A stretch of DNA of 64,000 nt from Heyndrickxia acidicola (GCF_001636425.1 NZ_KV440953.1:4646001-4710000); one strand, 5' to 3'; shown: positions 48,691 to 58,160, counted from the first letter of the stretch. The notes: generated by a model not told the origin, from the sequence alone. Numbers and translations are program-made.

Positions 48691-50175
48691 ATGGAATCCT
48701 CAATTCCCAATCTATTAAAGCAGCGGGCTTTTTTAACTCCAAACCGGGAGGCAATTGTTTTTAACGGCGAATCATACAGCTTTCTTGAGCTATATCTTCA
48801 AGCGAAGGAGCTTGCCGGAAAAATTGCTTCGCTTCATGTTGGTCAAGAAGACACCGTTGGAATCCTGCTGAAAAATCGTCCCCATACATTTTTTATTATT
48901 CATGCATTACAACAATTACGGGCTAGAGCCGTCTTTTTAAACCATCGTTTGACGCCTTCAGAAATGGAATTTCAATTGAAAGACAGCGGTGCAAAGCTGC
49001 TTATTGCAGAAAGTGATTTCAATGCGGTTACTGATGAAATCAAAGTCATGCATCCTTCACTTGAAGCTGTATCTGTTGAGGATGTGTTTACTCAAAAAGA
49101 GAAGCTAATTCCCCAACATGAAGAATACGGCCTTCAGGATGTTTGTTCCATTATGTACACCTCAGGCACTACCGGAAAGCCAAAGGGCGTTCTCCAAACT
49201 TATGGAAATCATTGGTGGAGTGCAACGGGTTCTGCCTTAAATCTTGGAATAAGAGGGGATGATTCCTGGCTGTGTGCTGTGCCATTATTCCATATAAGCG
49301 GATTTTCCATTCTTATGAGAAGTGTTATTTATGGGAATACCGTTTATTTAATTGAGCAATTCCACGAAGAAAACATTAATGAGCTTTTAGTAACTGGCAA
49401 GGTGACCATTATGTCAGTTGTTAGTGCCATGCTGTATCGTATGCTGGATGTTTTGAAGGAAAGACGATATCATAATCGTTTTCGCTGCATGCTGCTGGGA
49501 GGCGGACCCGCACCAAGACCGCTGCTTGAAACCTGTGTAGAAAAGGGAATCCCTGTCTTTCAATCCTATGGAATGACGGAGACGTCTTCTCAAATCGTGA
49601 CACTCTCCCCTGAAGACAGCTTAAGAAAGCTTGGTTCTGCCGGAAAGCCCTTATTCCCATCCCAGTTAAAAATAAAAGCAGACGGGGAAGAAGCGGAAGT
49701 CCATACACCTGGAGAAATTATCGTAAAAGGACCAAATGTTACAATCGGTTACTTGAACAGGGAGGATGCCAATAAAGAAAACTTTAACAACGGATGGTTT
49801 TCTACAGGCGACATTGGATATGTGGATGAAGAGGGCTTTCTGTATGTAATGGATCGGCGTTCCGATCTAATTATTTCAGGAGGAGAAAATATTTATCCTG
49901 CAGAGGTGGAAGAAGTCCTGCTTTCCCATCCTGATATTTTGGAGGCAGGTGTAACTGGTGCAAAGGATCCCGTTTGGGAACAGGTTCCTTATGGGTTTAT
50001 TGTTACAAAGGCTTCTTTGTCGGAGGAAGATATCATCGAGTTCTGCCAGAAACACTTGGCAAAATACAAGATTCCTAAACGAATTTTCTCCGTTTCTGCT
50101 TTACCAAGAAATGCTTCTAATAAGCTTTTGCGGAGAAAATTAATGGATCTATTATCAGAAGGCGGGTTAGAATGA
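48691..50175 (+). CDS. menE: o-succinylbenzoate-CoA ligase
   Basis: ATP-dependent activation of o-succinylbenzoate with CoA. 494 residues from the ATG at 48691, chosen because AAAGGTGA lies before it. ANL-family marks: MYTSGTTGKPKGVLQ near 155, QSYGMTETSSQ near 290, and FSTGDIGYVDEEGFLYVMDRRSDLIISGGENIYP near 370-400, plus the C-terminal catalytic Lys region NASNKLLRRKL. It overlaps menC by four bases. Upstream of it lies a repeat and a terminator, so it may use a promoter within or near the repeat. Confidence 0.95.
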   Translation: MESSIPNLLKQRAFLTPNREAIVFNGESYSFLELYLQAKELAGKIASLHVGQEDTVGILLKNRPHTFFIIHALQQLRARAVFLNHRLTPSEMEFQLKDSGAKLLIAESDFNAVTDEIKVMHPSLEAVSVEDVFTQKEKLIPQHEEYGLQDVCSIMYTSGTTGKPKGVLQTYGNHWWSATGSALNLGIRGDDSWLCAVPLFHISGFSILMRSVIYGNTVYLIEQFHEENINELLVTGKVTIMSVVSAMLYRMLDVLKERRYHNRFRCMLLGGGPAPRPLLETCVEKGIPVFQSYGMTETSSQIVTLSPEDSLRKLGSAGKPLFPSQLKIKADGEEAEVHTPGEIIVKGPNVTIGYLNREDANKENFNNGWFSTGDIGYVDEEGFLYVMDRRSDLIISGGENIYPAEVEEVLLSHPDILEAGVTGAKDPVWEQVPYGFIVTKASLSEEDIIEFCQKHLAKYKIPKRIFSVSALPRNASNKLLRRKLMDLLSEGGLE

Positions 50176-51281
50176 ACATTCAGCGTGTAATTCTCTCTGT
50201 TATTAAAATGAATTTAAAGGCTCCTTTTTCGACTGCTCTTGGTACTTTATGGGAAAGAGAAGGCATTATCATTCAAGTGGCGGATGAAAACGGAGTAATA
50301 GGACTTGGTGAGGCAGTCGCTTTTTCAACTCCTTGGTATACAGAAGAAACCGTCAAAACCTGCATGCATATGCTTAAGGATGTGTTAGTCCCTATTTTGC
50401 TGGCATCACCGGTTCACCACCCGAGTGAACTGGAAGACCGCTTTTCTGCCATTAGAGGGAACCATATGGCAAAAGCAGGGCTAGAGACTGCAGTCTGGGA
50501 CCTATATGCTAAAAATCAAAATAAGCCTCTTTGGGAGGTTATAGGCGGGACACAAATGATTATTCCTTCAGGTGCCGTCGTCGGCGCCCATGACCTGGAT
50601 ACAGCTTTGATTCAAATGGAAGCATTTGTAAAACAGGGATACAAGAGAATTAAGGTGAAAATTAAGCCCGGGCTCGATTATAAGCTGATTAAGGCGCTTA
50701 GAAGCCACTATCATGACGTTCCATTAATGGCAGATGCCAATTCCGCCTATACATTGAAGGATCTTCCTTTATTGGAGGCTCTTGATGAATTTAATCTCTT
50801 AATGATTGAACAGCCCTTAGCTGTAGATGATATTGTCCAGCACAGGCTTGTCCAGCGGAAGCTCAATACACCAGTCTGCCTGGATGAAAGCATCGTCACC
50901 CTTCATGATGCGGAAAGTGCCATTGACCTTGAAAGCTGTAAAGTAATCAATATAAAAATAGGGAGAGTCGGCGGGCTCTCAAATGCTATAAAAATTCATG
51001 ATTTATGCCTGCAAAACGGTTTAGAAGTATGGTGTGGAGGCATGATTGAGTTTGGCGTTTCCAGGGCACATAATCTGGTTCTCTCTTCCTTAAAGGGCTT
51101 TAAAATTCCCGGGGACATTTCTGCATCAAACAGATACTGGGATGAAGATATTATTCTTCCTGAAGTTGAAGTGGTGAATGGAAATATTCATCTCTCTTCA
51201 AAGGCGGGGATTGGATTTGAATTGAACCATAACAGGATGGCAGAGGTAACAACCTATGAAGAAGAAATCAGAGGTTCATAA
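50172..51281 (+). CDS. menC: o-succinylbenzoate synthase
   Basis: Enolase-superfamily dehydration of SHCHC to o-succinylbenzoate. 369 residues. Catalytic Lys pair in KRIKVKIKPG near 160, metal ligands in MADANSAYTL near 188, MIEQPL near 213 and CLDESI near 238, and the second Lys side in INIKIGRVGGLSNA near 260. Coupled with menE (ATGA overlap) and ended by a terminator. It completes all steps from chorismate to the prenyl acceptor in this locus except the MenI thioesterase and MenG methylase. Confidence 0.95.
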   Translation: MNIQRVILSVIKMNLKAPFSTALGTLWEREGIIIQVADENGVIGLGEAVAFSTPWYTEETVKTCMHMLKDVLVPILLASPVHHPSELEDRFSAIRGNHMAKAGLETAVWDLYAKNQNKPLWEVIGGTQMIIPSGAVVGAHDLDTALIQMEAFVKQGYKRIKVKIKPGLDYKLIKALRSHYHDVPLMADANSAYTLKDLPLLEALDEFNLLMIEQPLAVDDIVQHRLVQRKLNTPVCLDESIVTLHDAESAIDLESCKVINIKIGRVGGLSNAIKIHDLCLQNGLEVWCGGMIEFGVSRAHNLVLSSLKGFKIPGDISASNRYWDEDIILPEVEVVNGNIHLSSKAGIGFELNHNRMAEVTTYEEEIRGS

Positions 51282-51318
51282 AAAGAGGGAAGTACTAGTA
51301 AAAAGTACTTCCCTTTTA
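51281..51318 (+). terminator. terminator after menC
   Basis: AAGAGGGAAGTACT pairs with AGTACTTCCCTTTT (one mismatch), a 6-base loop between; T-run at the end. Confidence 0.88.
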
Positions 51319-51325
51319 AGCTGAA

Positions 51326-51401
51326 TTCTGTAAAATGCTCAGCGTGGATTTTACACCCATATTGATTGCAGCGAAAATCAACAGGCAAGATTAACAGAGC
51401 C
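51326..51401. repeat. family C interspersed repeat after menC
   Basis: Left end TTCTGTAAAATGCTCAGCG, core GTGGATTTTACACCCATATT, right end AATCAACAGGCAAGATTAAC AGAGCC. At 76 bases the shortest copy. Confidence 0.8.
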
Positions 51402-51422
51402 TTAAGCTAAACCATAAGCAGC

Positions 51423-51584
51423 TTATTGTAAATCAGCAGGCTTAAAGGTTTTACAGTCTGTTTCTCTCTGATGGCCAGCTTGTTGTCCTGTATGGCTGAT
51501 CACATAGATTTGTTCAGCAGAGCATTGGTTGCCCTGCTTCCAATATTGACAGTTATGGACTGAACATAAGACATCCTTTGCCAT
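51423..51584 (-). CDS. DUF1540 family cysteine-rich small protein
   Basis: 53 residues: MAKDVLCSVHNCQYW, then GNQCSAEQIYV and TDCKTFKP. The four cysteines (7, 12, 21, 44) have the spacing of DUF1540 domains, thought to bind metal; function unknown. AAGGAG precedes the ATG. The gene is well under 100 codons but the pattern is distinct. Confidence 0.85.
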   Translation of the reverse strand: MAKDVLCSVHNCQYWKQGNQCSAEQIYVISHTGQQAGHQRETDCKTFKPADLQ

Positions 51585-51667
51585 TGTATCAGCTCCTTAT
51601 GATTAGTGAAACATGCTTATTTTCAGCAATTCCTAGCAGCGAAATACAAGGGAAGAAATGGATAGGA

Positions 51668-52555
51668 TCAATGATTCAGTGCTGTATTCAAAGTTTTTAA
51701 GTTGTGTTCCATTAAAGTAAAATATGTTTCGTGTTTTTTAATATCGATATCGCGAAGAACGGCAAGATCATGAAGGAATAATGGCTTTGTACCTGTTTCA
51801 CTTTCCACCACTTTTCCCAAATTTGGTGCAACGTTATTTTCGAAACATACATATTTAATATGCTGTTTATTGGCACTGTCAATGATATCTTTCAGCTTTT
51901 TCTGTGATGGCTCATCGGTTGTAGAAACCCCTGAAATTGGTTCTTCGTTAATCCCATATCGTTGTCCCCAATAGCTGTAAGCTGCGTGTGTCACAATGAA
52001 TTCCTTTTGCTTGGAGTGCTGTGCGAGTGCTTTAAACTGGGCATTCAGGTTATCCAATTTTTTTGAAAGAACAGTATAGTTTTGTTTAAACAAGCTTTTG
52101 TGCGCTGGCTGATCCTTTGCCAGCTGCTGATATATGGTATAAGCCATTTCTTTGGCGTAGACTGGATCAAGCCATACATGCGGATTAGGATTTTTTTGTT
52201 TGATATTTAAAGCATCTCCCACCGCGACCATTTTAACATTTTGATCCTGCAAAACGGTTTTGGCTTTATTGACAAAGCCCTCAAGCCCAAGGCCGACATA
52301 GAAGAAGTCTTGTGCATTTGCGAGATTCATGATATCCCTTTGAGATGGCTCATAAGTATGCTCATCGCTCCCAGGAGGATAAATGGTTGTAGCATTGACA
52401 TACTTACCGCCAATTTGTTGTGAAAAATATTGAAGAGGATAAACAGTTGTATAGATGTTTATAACTCCCTTTTTGCCTGCGGGACTGCCTGATTGGCTTC
52501 CGCAAGCAGATAAAATAACAATTATTGCAAAGAGAATTGGAAGCAGTTTTTTCAA
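51668..52555 (-). CDS. znuA: zinc ABC transporter substrate-binding lipoprotein
   Basis: 295 residues from a TTG start at 52555, with AAAGGGGA before it; a longer frame has no ribosome site. Lipoprotein signal with lipobox ILSAC near residue 18. Cluster A-I metal-binding fold: GSDEHTYEPSQRD, NPHVWLDPVYAKEMA, FIVTHAAYSYWGQRYG, and the C-terminal FENNVAPNLGKVV. The long His-rich loop of ZnuA is absent here. A perfect Zur box upstream supports zinc. The permease and ATPase genes are not adjacent. Confidence 0.9.
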   Translation of the reverse strand: MKKLLPILFAIIVILSACGSQSGSPAGKKGVINIYTTVYPLQYFSQQIGGKYVNATTIYPPGSDEHTYEPSQRDIMNLANAQDFFYVGLGLEGFVNKAKTVLQDQNVKMVAVGDALNIKQKNPNPHVWLDPVYAKEMAYTIYQQLAKDQPAHKSLFKQNYTVLSKKLDNLNAQFKALAQHSKQKEFIVTHAAYSYWGQRYGINEEPISGVSTTDEPSQKKLKDIIDSANKQHIKYVCFENNVAPNLGKVVESETGTKPLFLHDLAVLRDIDIKKHETYFTLMEHNLKTLNTALNH

Positions 52556-52602
52556 GAATATTCCCCTTTCTATGTAGGAATGCAGCATTTTTTTAATTAA
52601 TT

Positions 52603-52622
52603 AATCGTAATTATTACGATTT
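52603..52622. promoter_or_regulatory. Zur box upstream of znuA
   Basis: TCGTAATTATTACGA, a perfect match to the Bacillus TCGTAATNATTACGA dyad, with AA/TT flanks. A second half-site CATTACGATTT lies at 52638-52648. Confidence 0.88.
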
Positions 52623-52700
52623 AAAGTAAAAAAGAATCATTACGATTTAAACCAAAAAATATAATACTAAAGTTTATAATGATTTGCAAGCAAAAAAAAA

Positions 52701-52949
52701 TTAGCGGTCGATATGGGAGCTTTTTAAACTCCACTTATCAGGTACCGGATCCACTCCGCCTGGATGGAAGGGATGACATTTTAAAATCCTTTTTACAGCT
52801 AAATAGCCGCCTTTAAAAGCACCGAATCTCTTAACTGCCTCAAGACTATAACTGGAGCAGGTCGGATAGAATCTGCATGAAGGAGGCGTAATAGGTGAAA
52901 TAAAGCGCTGATAGAAGCGAATCAATTTAATTAAAATAAATTTAGCCAT
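52701..52949 (-). CDS. yidD: membrane protein insertion efficiency factor YidD
   Basis: 82 residues. The family pattern is unmistakable: [31 protein letters not shown] with the three conserved cysteines, then [29 protein letters not shown]. It helps YidC-type insertion at the membrane. The start has GGCAGGAACC at acceptable spacing. Single gene. Confidence 0.95.
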   Translation of the reverse strand: MAKFILIKLIRFYQRFISPITPPSCRFYPTCSSYSLEAVKRFGAFKGGYLAVKRILKCHPFHPGGVDPVPDKWSLKSSHIDR

Positions 52950-53189
52950 TACAATGGTTCCTGCCTTTCAATTTGTTCTTCTGTACTATATTATACCTTG
53001 GTTTGGATAAAAATAAAAAGAAGGGTGACTCAAAAGGCAGTTATTAAAAGCGGCCTTTTGAGTGACCTCTATTTATTTTTACGGAAACAAAAGGAAAAGA
53101 GGAGAAGAAAACTTGGTGAGAATAATAGCATGGTGTCTGTTTCAAAAAATTATTTAAGCAGAGAAGAACAGGCAGGACGAGCTGAGCAT

Positions 53190-53374
53190 ATCTAGTAATA
53201 TCCAATGCTCGTTTGGATTCAACATTGATTAGAGTGGAAGGCAAAGACTCCTGCAAGTTAACAAAGTTATTGGGGGGATCCTGCAAAAGCATGGAACGAT
53301 GTGCTCTAGTACCGCCCACGAAAATCGAGTATTCGGAGTGCAAATCAACCGGCAGGGTGATCAGAACGCTGCCT
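53190..53374. repeat. degenerate family C repeat
   Basis: Holds AACATTGATTAGAGTGGAAG GCAAAGACTCCTGC, a GGGGGGATCCTGC stretch and CAAATCAACCGGCAGGGTGA. Related to the 42.1 kb copy but diverged. The remaining gap between yidD and ytzI contains no gene. Confidence 0.5.
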
Positions 53375-53439
53375 ATATCTACGTATAGTCCAATTTTTGG
53401 ATTTAATTCAAAGGTTGCTTGAAGCTATTTGGGACAGCC

Positions 53440-53613
53440 TCAATCCTTCCTGCTATCCTGTTCAGATTCCTCCAGTTTTTTTAAGTGAGGGTTGTTTTCT
53501 ATCGGATCAATGGTGTGTTTGTAAGCATACGCTTTTGACGTTGTTACCCACGAAAGAACGACAACCAATAAAACAATCAGGACGCCAACAATAATAATCG
53601 TCGTCATCAGCAT
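53440..53613 (-). CDS. ytzI: YtzI-like small membrane protein
   Basis: 57 residues with one N-terminal membrane helix (IIIVGVLIVLLVVVLSWV) and a short charged tail containing AYAYKHTIDPIENNPHLKK. The YKHTxDP pattern is what I recall for YtzI, and the location near dps and ytkD agrees. AGGAGG precedes the ATG. Function unknown. Confidence 0.75.
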   Translation of the reverse strand: MLMTTIIIVGVLIVLLVVVLSWVTTSKAYAYKHTIDPIENNPHLKKLEESEQDSRKD

Positions 53614-53752
53614 AGAAAGAGCCTCCTTTAGTAAAAACAGGATAATATCCTTTTATTTATATTACCATAAAATACCTCATTCCTTTTTATTCTAATTGAG
53701 GGTTTTTGAATTTTTAAAAACGGGTATGGTGAAAAAGGAGGAGGATGAAAAT

Positions 53753-54193
53753 ATGGAAAAAAAACAAATTATATCTTTAATCAATAAGCAGGTTGCTAAC
53801 TGGACGGTGCTTTATACCAAATTACATAATTTTCACTGGTTCGTGAAAGGACATCATTTCTTTACCCTTCATGAAAAGTTTGAAGAACTGTATAATACCG
53901 CAGACGGGTATATTGATGAGCTGGCTGAGCGTATTTTAGCGCTTGATGGAAGACCTGCTGCCACTTTAAAAGAAGTGCTGGAAATTGCTTCTGTACAGGA
54001 GGCGGAAGGCAATCTATCGGCGGAAGAAATGGTGCAGACACTAATTAGTGATTTCCAATCATTATCCAGTGAACTGGCAGAGGGAATTGAAGAAGCTGGA
54101 AATGCAGGAGATGGCTCTACAGCGGATTTGCTTACTGGCATTCAGGAGGATATAGAAAAGCATGCATGGATGCTGAAGGCGTATCTGGGATAA
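53753..54193 (+). CDS. dps: Dps/MrgA-family ferritin-like DNA-protecting protein
   Basis: 146 residues from 53753, after AGGAGGAGG; the frame upstream has no better start. Ferroxidase-site marks at the dimer interface: [23 protein letters not shown] near 27-50 and [11 protein letters not shown] near 53. Dps dodecamers store iron and shield DNA under oxidative or stationary-phase stress. No clear PerR box was found, so general-stress control is possible. Confidence 0.93.
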   Translation: MEKKQIISLINKQVANWTVLYTKLHNFHWFVKGHHFFTLHEKFEELYNTADGYIDELAERILALDGRPAATLKEVLEIASVQEAEGNLSAEEMVQTLISDFQSLSSELAEGIEEAGNAGDGSTADLLTGIQEDIEKHAWMLKAYLG

Positions 54194-54242
54194 AAATTGG
54201 TGGACATCCGATTCTTTTGTTCGCCTGAAAAAAGGAAATAAC

Positions 54243-54270
54243 AAAAGCAGCGCTGAGGCTGCTTTTTCTA
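54243..54270. terminator. terminator between dps and the DUF6154-like gene
   Basis: AAAAGCAGC / GCTGCTTTT with a six-base loop; convergent genes lie on both sides. Confidence 0.85.
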
Positions 54271-54278
54271 TGTATGGA

Positions 54279-54527
54279 TCAATGTAAATAATTTGATGGA
54301 GGATAAGAAAAAGGATCTGCTGCTTGAGCGAATTTTCCTTTTAGCGTCTCAACTAAATAAAGGTTAATGAAATGCTGAAGCTCTTTATCGTTCATATCAT
54401 TTACAATTTCAAGCAATTCTTTGCGGTTGGAGCTTTCTAGAACGGCAAATGTAATAATATCAAGATCCTCTTCATCCCCGGTCAATCGGTTTTTATATAC
54501 CTCGTATAGTTCATCAACTAATCTCAC
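54279..54527 (-). CDS. small acidic protein, possibly DUF6154 family
   Basis: 82 residues with GTG start; AGGAGAGG lies eight bases before. Helical and acidic: MRLVDELYEVYKNRLTGDEED then DIITFAVLESSNRKELLEIV. I recall such a conserved Bacillus family as DUF6154 but am not certain of the name. Function unknown. Convergent with dps. Confidence 0.75.
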   Translation of the reverse strand: MRLVDELYEVYKNRLTGDEEDLDIITFAVLESSNRKELLEIVNDMNDKELQHFINLYLVETLKGKFAQAADPFSYPPSNYLH

Positions 54528-54595
54528 TGAGCAAACCTCTCCTCTTGAATAAATTATTATGTATTTCCTTTTTTTAAATAATTATTTAGCCACTG

Positions 54596-54893
54596 TAGTC
54601 GCTTGTCAGCTCCCAACGTCTATCAGCCAGCGATTTCTGTGTATCCTCATTAAGATAAGTCAACATCTAGTTTCCTTTATCTCAGTCAAAGACTATGAAA
54701 TCCGTACGCCGATGAGCAAGGCGCTTCCGCTTTTCATTGTCTAGCTCCAGCGCCAATCGGCTAGCGGATTTCTCCGTCTTTTCCCTACGATAAGTCAACA
54801 TCAGCTCGTGGAAAGCCTCGCTGTGTTTCCTTTATCTCAGTCAAAGACTATGAAATCCGTACGCCGATGAGCAAGGCGCTTCCGCTTTTCTTA
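54596..54893. repeat. two tandem family D repeats
   Basis: Two copies of GATAAGTCAACATC...TTTCCTTTATCTCAGTCA AAGACTATGAAATCCGTACG CCGATGAGCAAGGCGCTTCC GCTTTTC, about 150 bases apart and nearly identical. Fills most of the gap upstream of the next small gene. Confidence 0.85.
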
Positions 54894-54946
54894 TTACTTA
54901 CCCGATTTGCTGAAAATAATCCCTGCTTTTCCATAACTTCTACTTT

Positions 54947-55048
54947 TTAGCGGGGGGCTTTAGAGCCTTCTTTAGCGGCGGGCTTGTTTACTCGTTTTTC
55001 CTGTTTATCGGTTCCAATACTTGGATTAATATGAATGGAACCTTTCAT
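54947..55048 (-). CDS. 33-residue basic peptide
   Basis: Begins MKGSIHINPSIGTDKQ, then EKRVNKPAAKEGSKAPR. GGGAGC stands eight bases before the ATG. It is hydrophilic, basic at the C-terminus and without cysteine, which would suit a small spore or DNA-associated peptide, but it is too short to assign. Confidence 0.45.
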   Translation of the reverse strand: MKGSIHINPSIGTDKQEKRVNKPAAKEGSKAPR

Positions 55049-55139
55049 AGAAAAAGCTCCCATTCATATTTTGATGTGTTTTGTGGGAAACAATACATAA
55101 GAATTGATTAAAAAAGCAATAAAGAGTTGGCTTTTCTTA

Positions 55140-55359
55140 AAAAGCCTTTTTCGTAAAATTTGTTGAATTGTTAATGAAATTATTTAACCAATGTAGTCTA
55201 GCCCCTATCGGATAGCGGATTAAACTTCTCTTTCCTCGGATATGACTCCGAAATTTTTTCGCTCATGAATAAGGTGCTTGCACTTTAGTGAGAGGAACGA
55301 GTAGAAAAAAGGAGAGCTATTGACTGTATGAAAAACAACATCTATGCGAAAACAGCCTT
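55140..55359. repeat. family B repeat containing a degenerate family D piece
   Basis: Left end AAAGCCTTTTTCGTAAAAT TTGTTG, right end AACATCTATGCGAAAACAGC CTT. Between them lies a decayed family D stretch (about 55190-55290). No gene is seen in this gap. Confidence 0.65.
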
Positions 55360-55419
55360 AATCATTCTATGCATGTATTTACATGACAATGGTCTATTTA
55401 TCAGGAGTGAAACGTAAGG

Positions 55420-55749
55420 ATGGAAGATGAAAAGAAAGTTTATTTTATAGAAATTGCCAGCGGTGAAATTTCGAGACGGTCAACGGATTCTCCCTGGAAT
55501 TTTCAAATAGAAGCAACCGATGATGAAATAACACAGCTGAGAGAAGTATTTCAGCAAAATTATGAAGCCGAATGGGAAGGGTTTTTTAGAGCGCATGTCC
55601 CTTTTATTGAATATCACTACGACCGTGTTAACGATGTTTATGATCAAAATATGATGAAGGCTTACAGCATGATTTATAATCTGGGAAATCTTGAGGCAAA
55701 AAAACATATTGAAAATATGGGAATTCTAAGCAGCTTCACCACTAAATAA
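55420..55749 (+). CDS. conserved-looking protein of unknown function
   Basis: 109 residues, soluble. Starts MEDEKKVYFIEIASGEISRRS and is rich in aromatic and acidic residues, with FRAHVPFIEYHYDRVNDVYD and an amphipathic C-terminal helix. GGAGTG lies before the ATG. A terminator follows. It is placed before ytkD; in B. subtilis unnamed ytk genes lie in this region, but I cannot match it by name. Confidence 0.75.
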   Translation: MEDEKKVYFIEIASGEISRRSTDSPWNFQIEATDDEITQLREVFQQNYEAEWEGFFRAHVPFIEYHYDRVNDVYDQNMMKAYSMIYNLGNLEAKKHIENMGILSSFTTK

Positions 55750-55751
55750 AT

Positions 55752-55792
55752 GAGTCTGTCCCTTTATAGTTAGGGACAGGCTTATTTTTTTA
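55752..55792 (+). terminator. terminator before ytkD
   Basis: GTCTGTCCCT / AGGGACAGGC with a short loop, then TTATTTTTTT. Confidence 0.88.
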
Positions 55793-55901
55793 GGCAGGCA
55801 AAGTCCTTATGGAGCTTGAAGAAAACCTTCAAAGCTCCCATTTACTCGTAATTCCCTTTATAATGTATGAGAAGAATTCATATCGTTAGGAGTAATCTTA
55901 C

Positions 55902-56384
55902 ATGAATCAAACGTTTAGGGACCAAAATGGCTACAAAGTCTGCCTTTCATTTTCAAAGCATTCCTTTCCAATTGTATCCAAGCATGTGCTAGTGTTATGC
56001 ATGTTTGGGGAGGAGTGGCTTTTAACCAGCCATCCTGTAAGGGGTCTGGAATTTCCAGGGGGAAAAGTAGAAGACAATGAATCAGTAGAAGAAGCAGCAA
56101 AACGGGAGGTTTTTGAAGAAACAGGCGGTATCGTTAAAAGGGGTTCCTTTATTGGAGAGTACATGGTGGAAGACACGGAGAAAGGCCCTTTTGTAAAAAC
56201 GATCTTATTCGCTAGTATTGAACAGTTGGAAAAGAAAGAGCATTATAATGAAACCAATGGTCCCATTCTGATCAAAGGGACTTTATCTGACAAACTGAAC
56301 AGGGAAGATTTTAGTTTTATTATGAATGATGGAGTAGTCTTTGCTGCGATCGAAAGAGCAAGGGATTTGCAGCTGCTTCCATAA
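55902..56384 (+). CDS. ytkD: Nudix nucleoside triphosphatase YtkD
   Basis: 160 residues. The full Nudix box is present: GGKVEDNESVEEAAKREV followed by FEETGG, with the three metal-binding Glu. YtkD hydrolyses nucleoside triphosphates including oxidised ones and can remove pyrophosphate from mRNA 5' ends. TAGGAG precedes the ATG. Location next to dps fits the B. subtilis order. Single gene, convergent with the ytl transporter genes. Confidence 0.92.
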   Translation: MNQTFRDQNGYKVCLSFSKHSFPIVSKHVLVLCMFGEEWLLTSHPVRGLEFPGGKVEDNESVEEAAKREVFEETGGIVKRGSFIGEYMVEDTEKGPFVKTILFASIEQLEKKEHYNETNGPILIKGTLSDKLNREDFSFIMNDGVVFAAIERARDLQLLP

Positions 56385-56581
56385 CAATAAAGATTGCCTG
56401 TTTCTCTTTGGCATTTTTTAGCATGATTGCAGCAGGCTTACGAAAAAAGCACATAAAAAGCAGCAGGGCTAATTAAAATGTACCCCGCTCTTTTTATAGG
56501 CATTATTTTGTAATTAGTCCTTCTTCATTTCATGTTTGATTTGCGGCGTTAGCGCAAAATTTCAGTATGTCTGTACGCTGT

Positions 56582-57388
56582 TTATAAATCTTTAATTAGT
56601 TTCTTTTCCAGAAAGTCTACCAGCTGATACATAATGGTGGCAATAACGGCTATGATGATCATGGAAAGCATAACAAGTGTAAAATTAAATACTTGGAATC
56701 CGTAAATAATCATATAACCAAGCCCTTTTGAAGAAACAAGATATTCTCCCACAATGACCCCCACCCAAGAAAGCCCGACATTCACTTTAAGTGTAGAGAT
56801 AATGGCGGGAAAGGAACCAGGCAAAACAGCTTCCTTAAAGGCTTGAAATCTTGAAGCGCCAAAGGTTTTTAACACTTTAAGATAATTAGGGTCTACATCA
56901 CGGAAGGCAGTGTAAATGACAATGGTGGTAACAATGACAGAGATAATGATCCCCATTGAAATAATGGAAGAAAAGCCGGGTCCCATAAGCACAATTAATA
57001 CTGGACCCAAGGCTACTTTCGGCATGGCATTAAAGATGACAAGATAAGGATCAAGAACCTTTGACAAGAAAGGAGACCACCAAAGGATTGCCGCGAGGAT
57101 GGTGCCGAGAAGCGTACCGAGTACAAAGCCCATTATGGTTTCAAATACAGTAATAAATAAATTCATATAAAGAGTACCGTCGGCAAGCTTGGTGATAAGA
57201 AGGCTCCAAATTCTGCTTGGAGAGCTGAAAATCAGCGGATCAATCCAGCCAAGTCGGCTGGCTGTTTCCCATAAACCCATAAACACAACCAAAATCAAAA
57301 GCTGATAAAAACGTACCAGTCTTTTTTCTTTCTTAATCCCCAGGATAAACTGCTTGTGAAGCAATGTGGTTTTATCAGAGGCCTTCAA
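56582..57388 (-). CDS. ytlD: ABC transporter permease, SsuC/TauC/ThiX type
   Basis: 268 residues from a TTG at 57388, ten bases after AAGGAG and overlapping the ATPase gene by 14 bases; ATG 57415 is an alternative. Six membrane helices and the EAA loop ([21 protein letters not shown]) that contacts the ATPase. [20 protein letters not shown] is typical of importers for sulfonates, nitrate or thiamine precursors. Substrate unclear. It follows the ATPase gene directly, giving the ytlA-ytlC-ytlD order. Confidence 0.85.
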   Translation of the reverse strand: MKASDKTTLLHKQFILGIKKEKRLVRFYQLLILVVFMGLWETASRLGWIDPLIFSSPSRIWSLLITKLADGTLYMNLFITVFETIMGFVLGTLLGTILAAILWWSPFLSKVLDPYLVIFNAMPKVALGPVLIVLMGPGFSSIISMGIIISVIVTTIVIYTAFRDVDPNYLKVLKTFGASRFQAFKEAVLPGSFPAIISTLKVNVGLSWVGVIVGEYLVSSKGLGYMIIYGFQVFNFTLVMLSMIIIAVIATIMYQLVDFLEKKLIKDL

Positions 57389-58145
57389 GTGACTCCAGCT
57401 CCTTCCATATTTCATTAAAGAGAACAGAATAGGAAGGCATGCTCCTAACCTGAAAAGGTTTAATGAACCGCAATTCATCCGGAACCTTAAAGATCTTGTG
57501 AAGCCTTCCTGGTTTTGCAGCAAACAACAGAATACGGTCACTCATAGAAATGGCTTCACCTATATCATGCGTAACCAAGACGGCTGTCTTTTTTACATTC
57601 CTCAAGGTTTCAAATACTAAATCCTCCAGTTTGAGTTTTGTTTGAAAATCAAGTGCTGAAAAGGGTTCATCCAAAAGTAAAATCTTTGGATTGAAAGCAA
57701 GGGTCCGGACGAGGGCTGCCCTCTGCCTCATCCCTCCGGATAGCTGCCTTGGAAACTGTTGTTCTACTCCGGCAAGACCAATATCCTTTAAAAGCGCTAA
57801 GGCTTGTATTTTCGTTTCAGGGGTTAATCGTTTCATTAGCTTAAGACCCAATAATATATTTTCCTCTATGGTTTTCCAGGGGAACAAATAATCCTGCTGA
57901 AGCATATAGCCAATGGATGATAATTGCAAAGCGGGAGACTGCCCATCAATCATGACGGATCCTTCCGTTGGAGGCATCAGTCCTGCAAGAATGGATAGTA
58001 CTGTTGTTTTGCCGCAGCCGCTGGGGCCCAGGATTGATATGAATTCCCCCTCTTCAATTTGAAAAGAAACATCCTCTAAGACTTGTGTGGCATTTTTTGA
58101 ATTGAAATAGCTGTGGTGAATGTGATCAACGGTAAGGAAGCTCAT
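57375..58145 (-). CDS. ytlC: ABC transporter ATP-binding protein, SsuB/TauB type
   Basis: 256 residues. Walker A GPSGCGKT near 40, Q-loop in [10 protein letters not shown], signature [16 protein letters not shown] near 135, Walker [13 protein letters not shown] near 156, H-loop VTHDIGEA. Energises the permease encoded after it. The start has GGAGAG at good distance. The gene between it and the broken binding-protein gene is spaced by 15 bases, as in an operon. Confidence 0.93.
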   Translation of the reverse strand: MSFLTVDHIHHSYFNSKNATQVLEDVSFQIEEGEFISILGPSGCGKTTVLSILAGLMPPTEGSVMIDGQSPALQLSSIGYMLQQDYLFPWKTIEENILLGLKLMKRLTPETKIQALALLKDIGLAGVEQQFPRQLSGGMRQRAALVRTLAFNPKILLLDEPFSALDFQTKLKLEDLVFETLRNVKKTAVLVTHDIGEAISMSDRILLFAAKPGRLHKIFKVPDELRFIKPFQVRSMPSYSVLFNEIWKELESLEGL

Positions 58146-58160
58146 GTGAATCGCTCTCCT

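Noticed and set aside
53213-53422. 69-residue frame between yidD and ytzI
   Set aside because: Falls in a degenerate family C repeat and has no start signals.
53640-53752. PerR box before dps
   Set aside because: AT-rich stretch TTATTTATATTACCATAAAA differs from TTATAATNATTATAA in at least five places.
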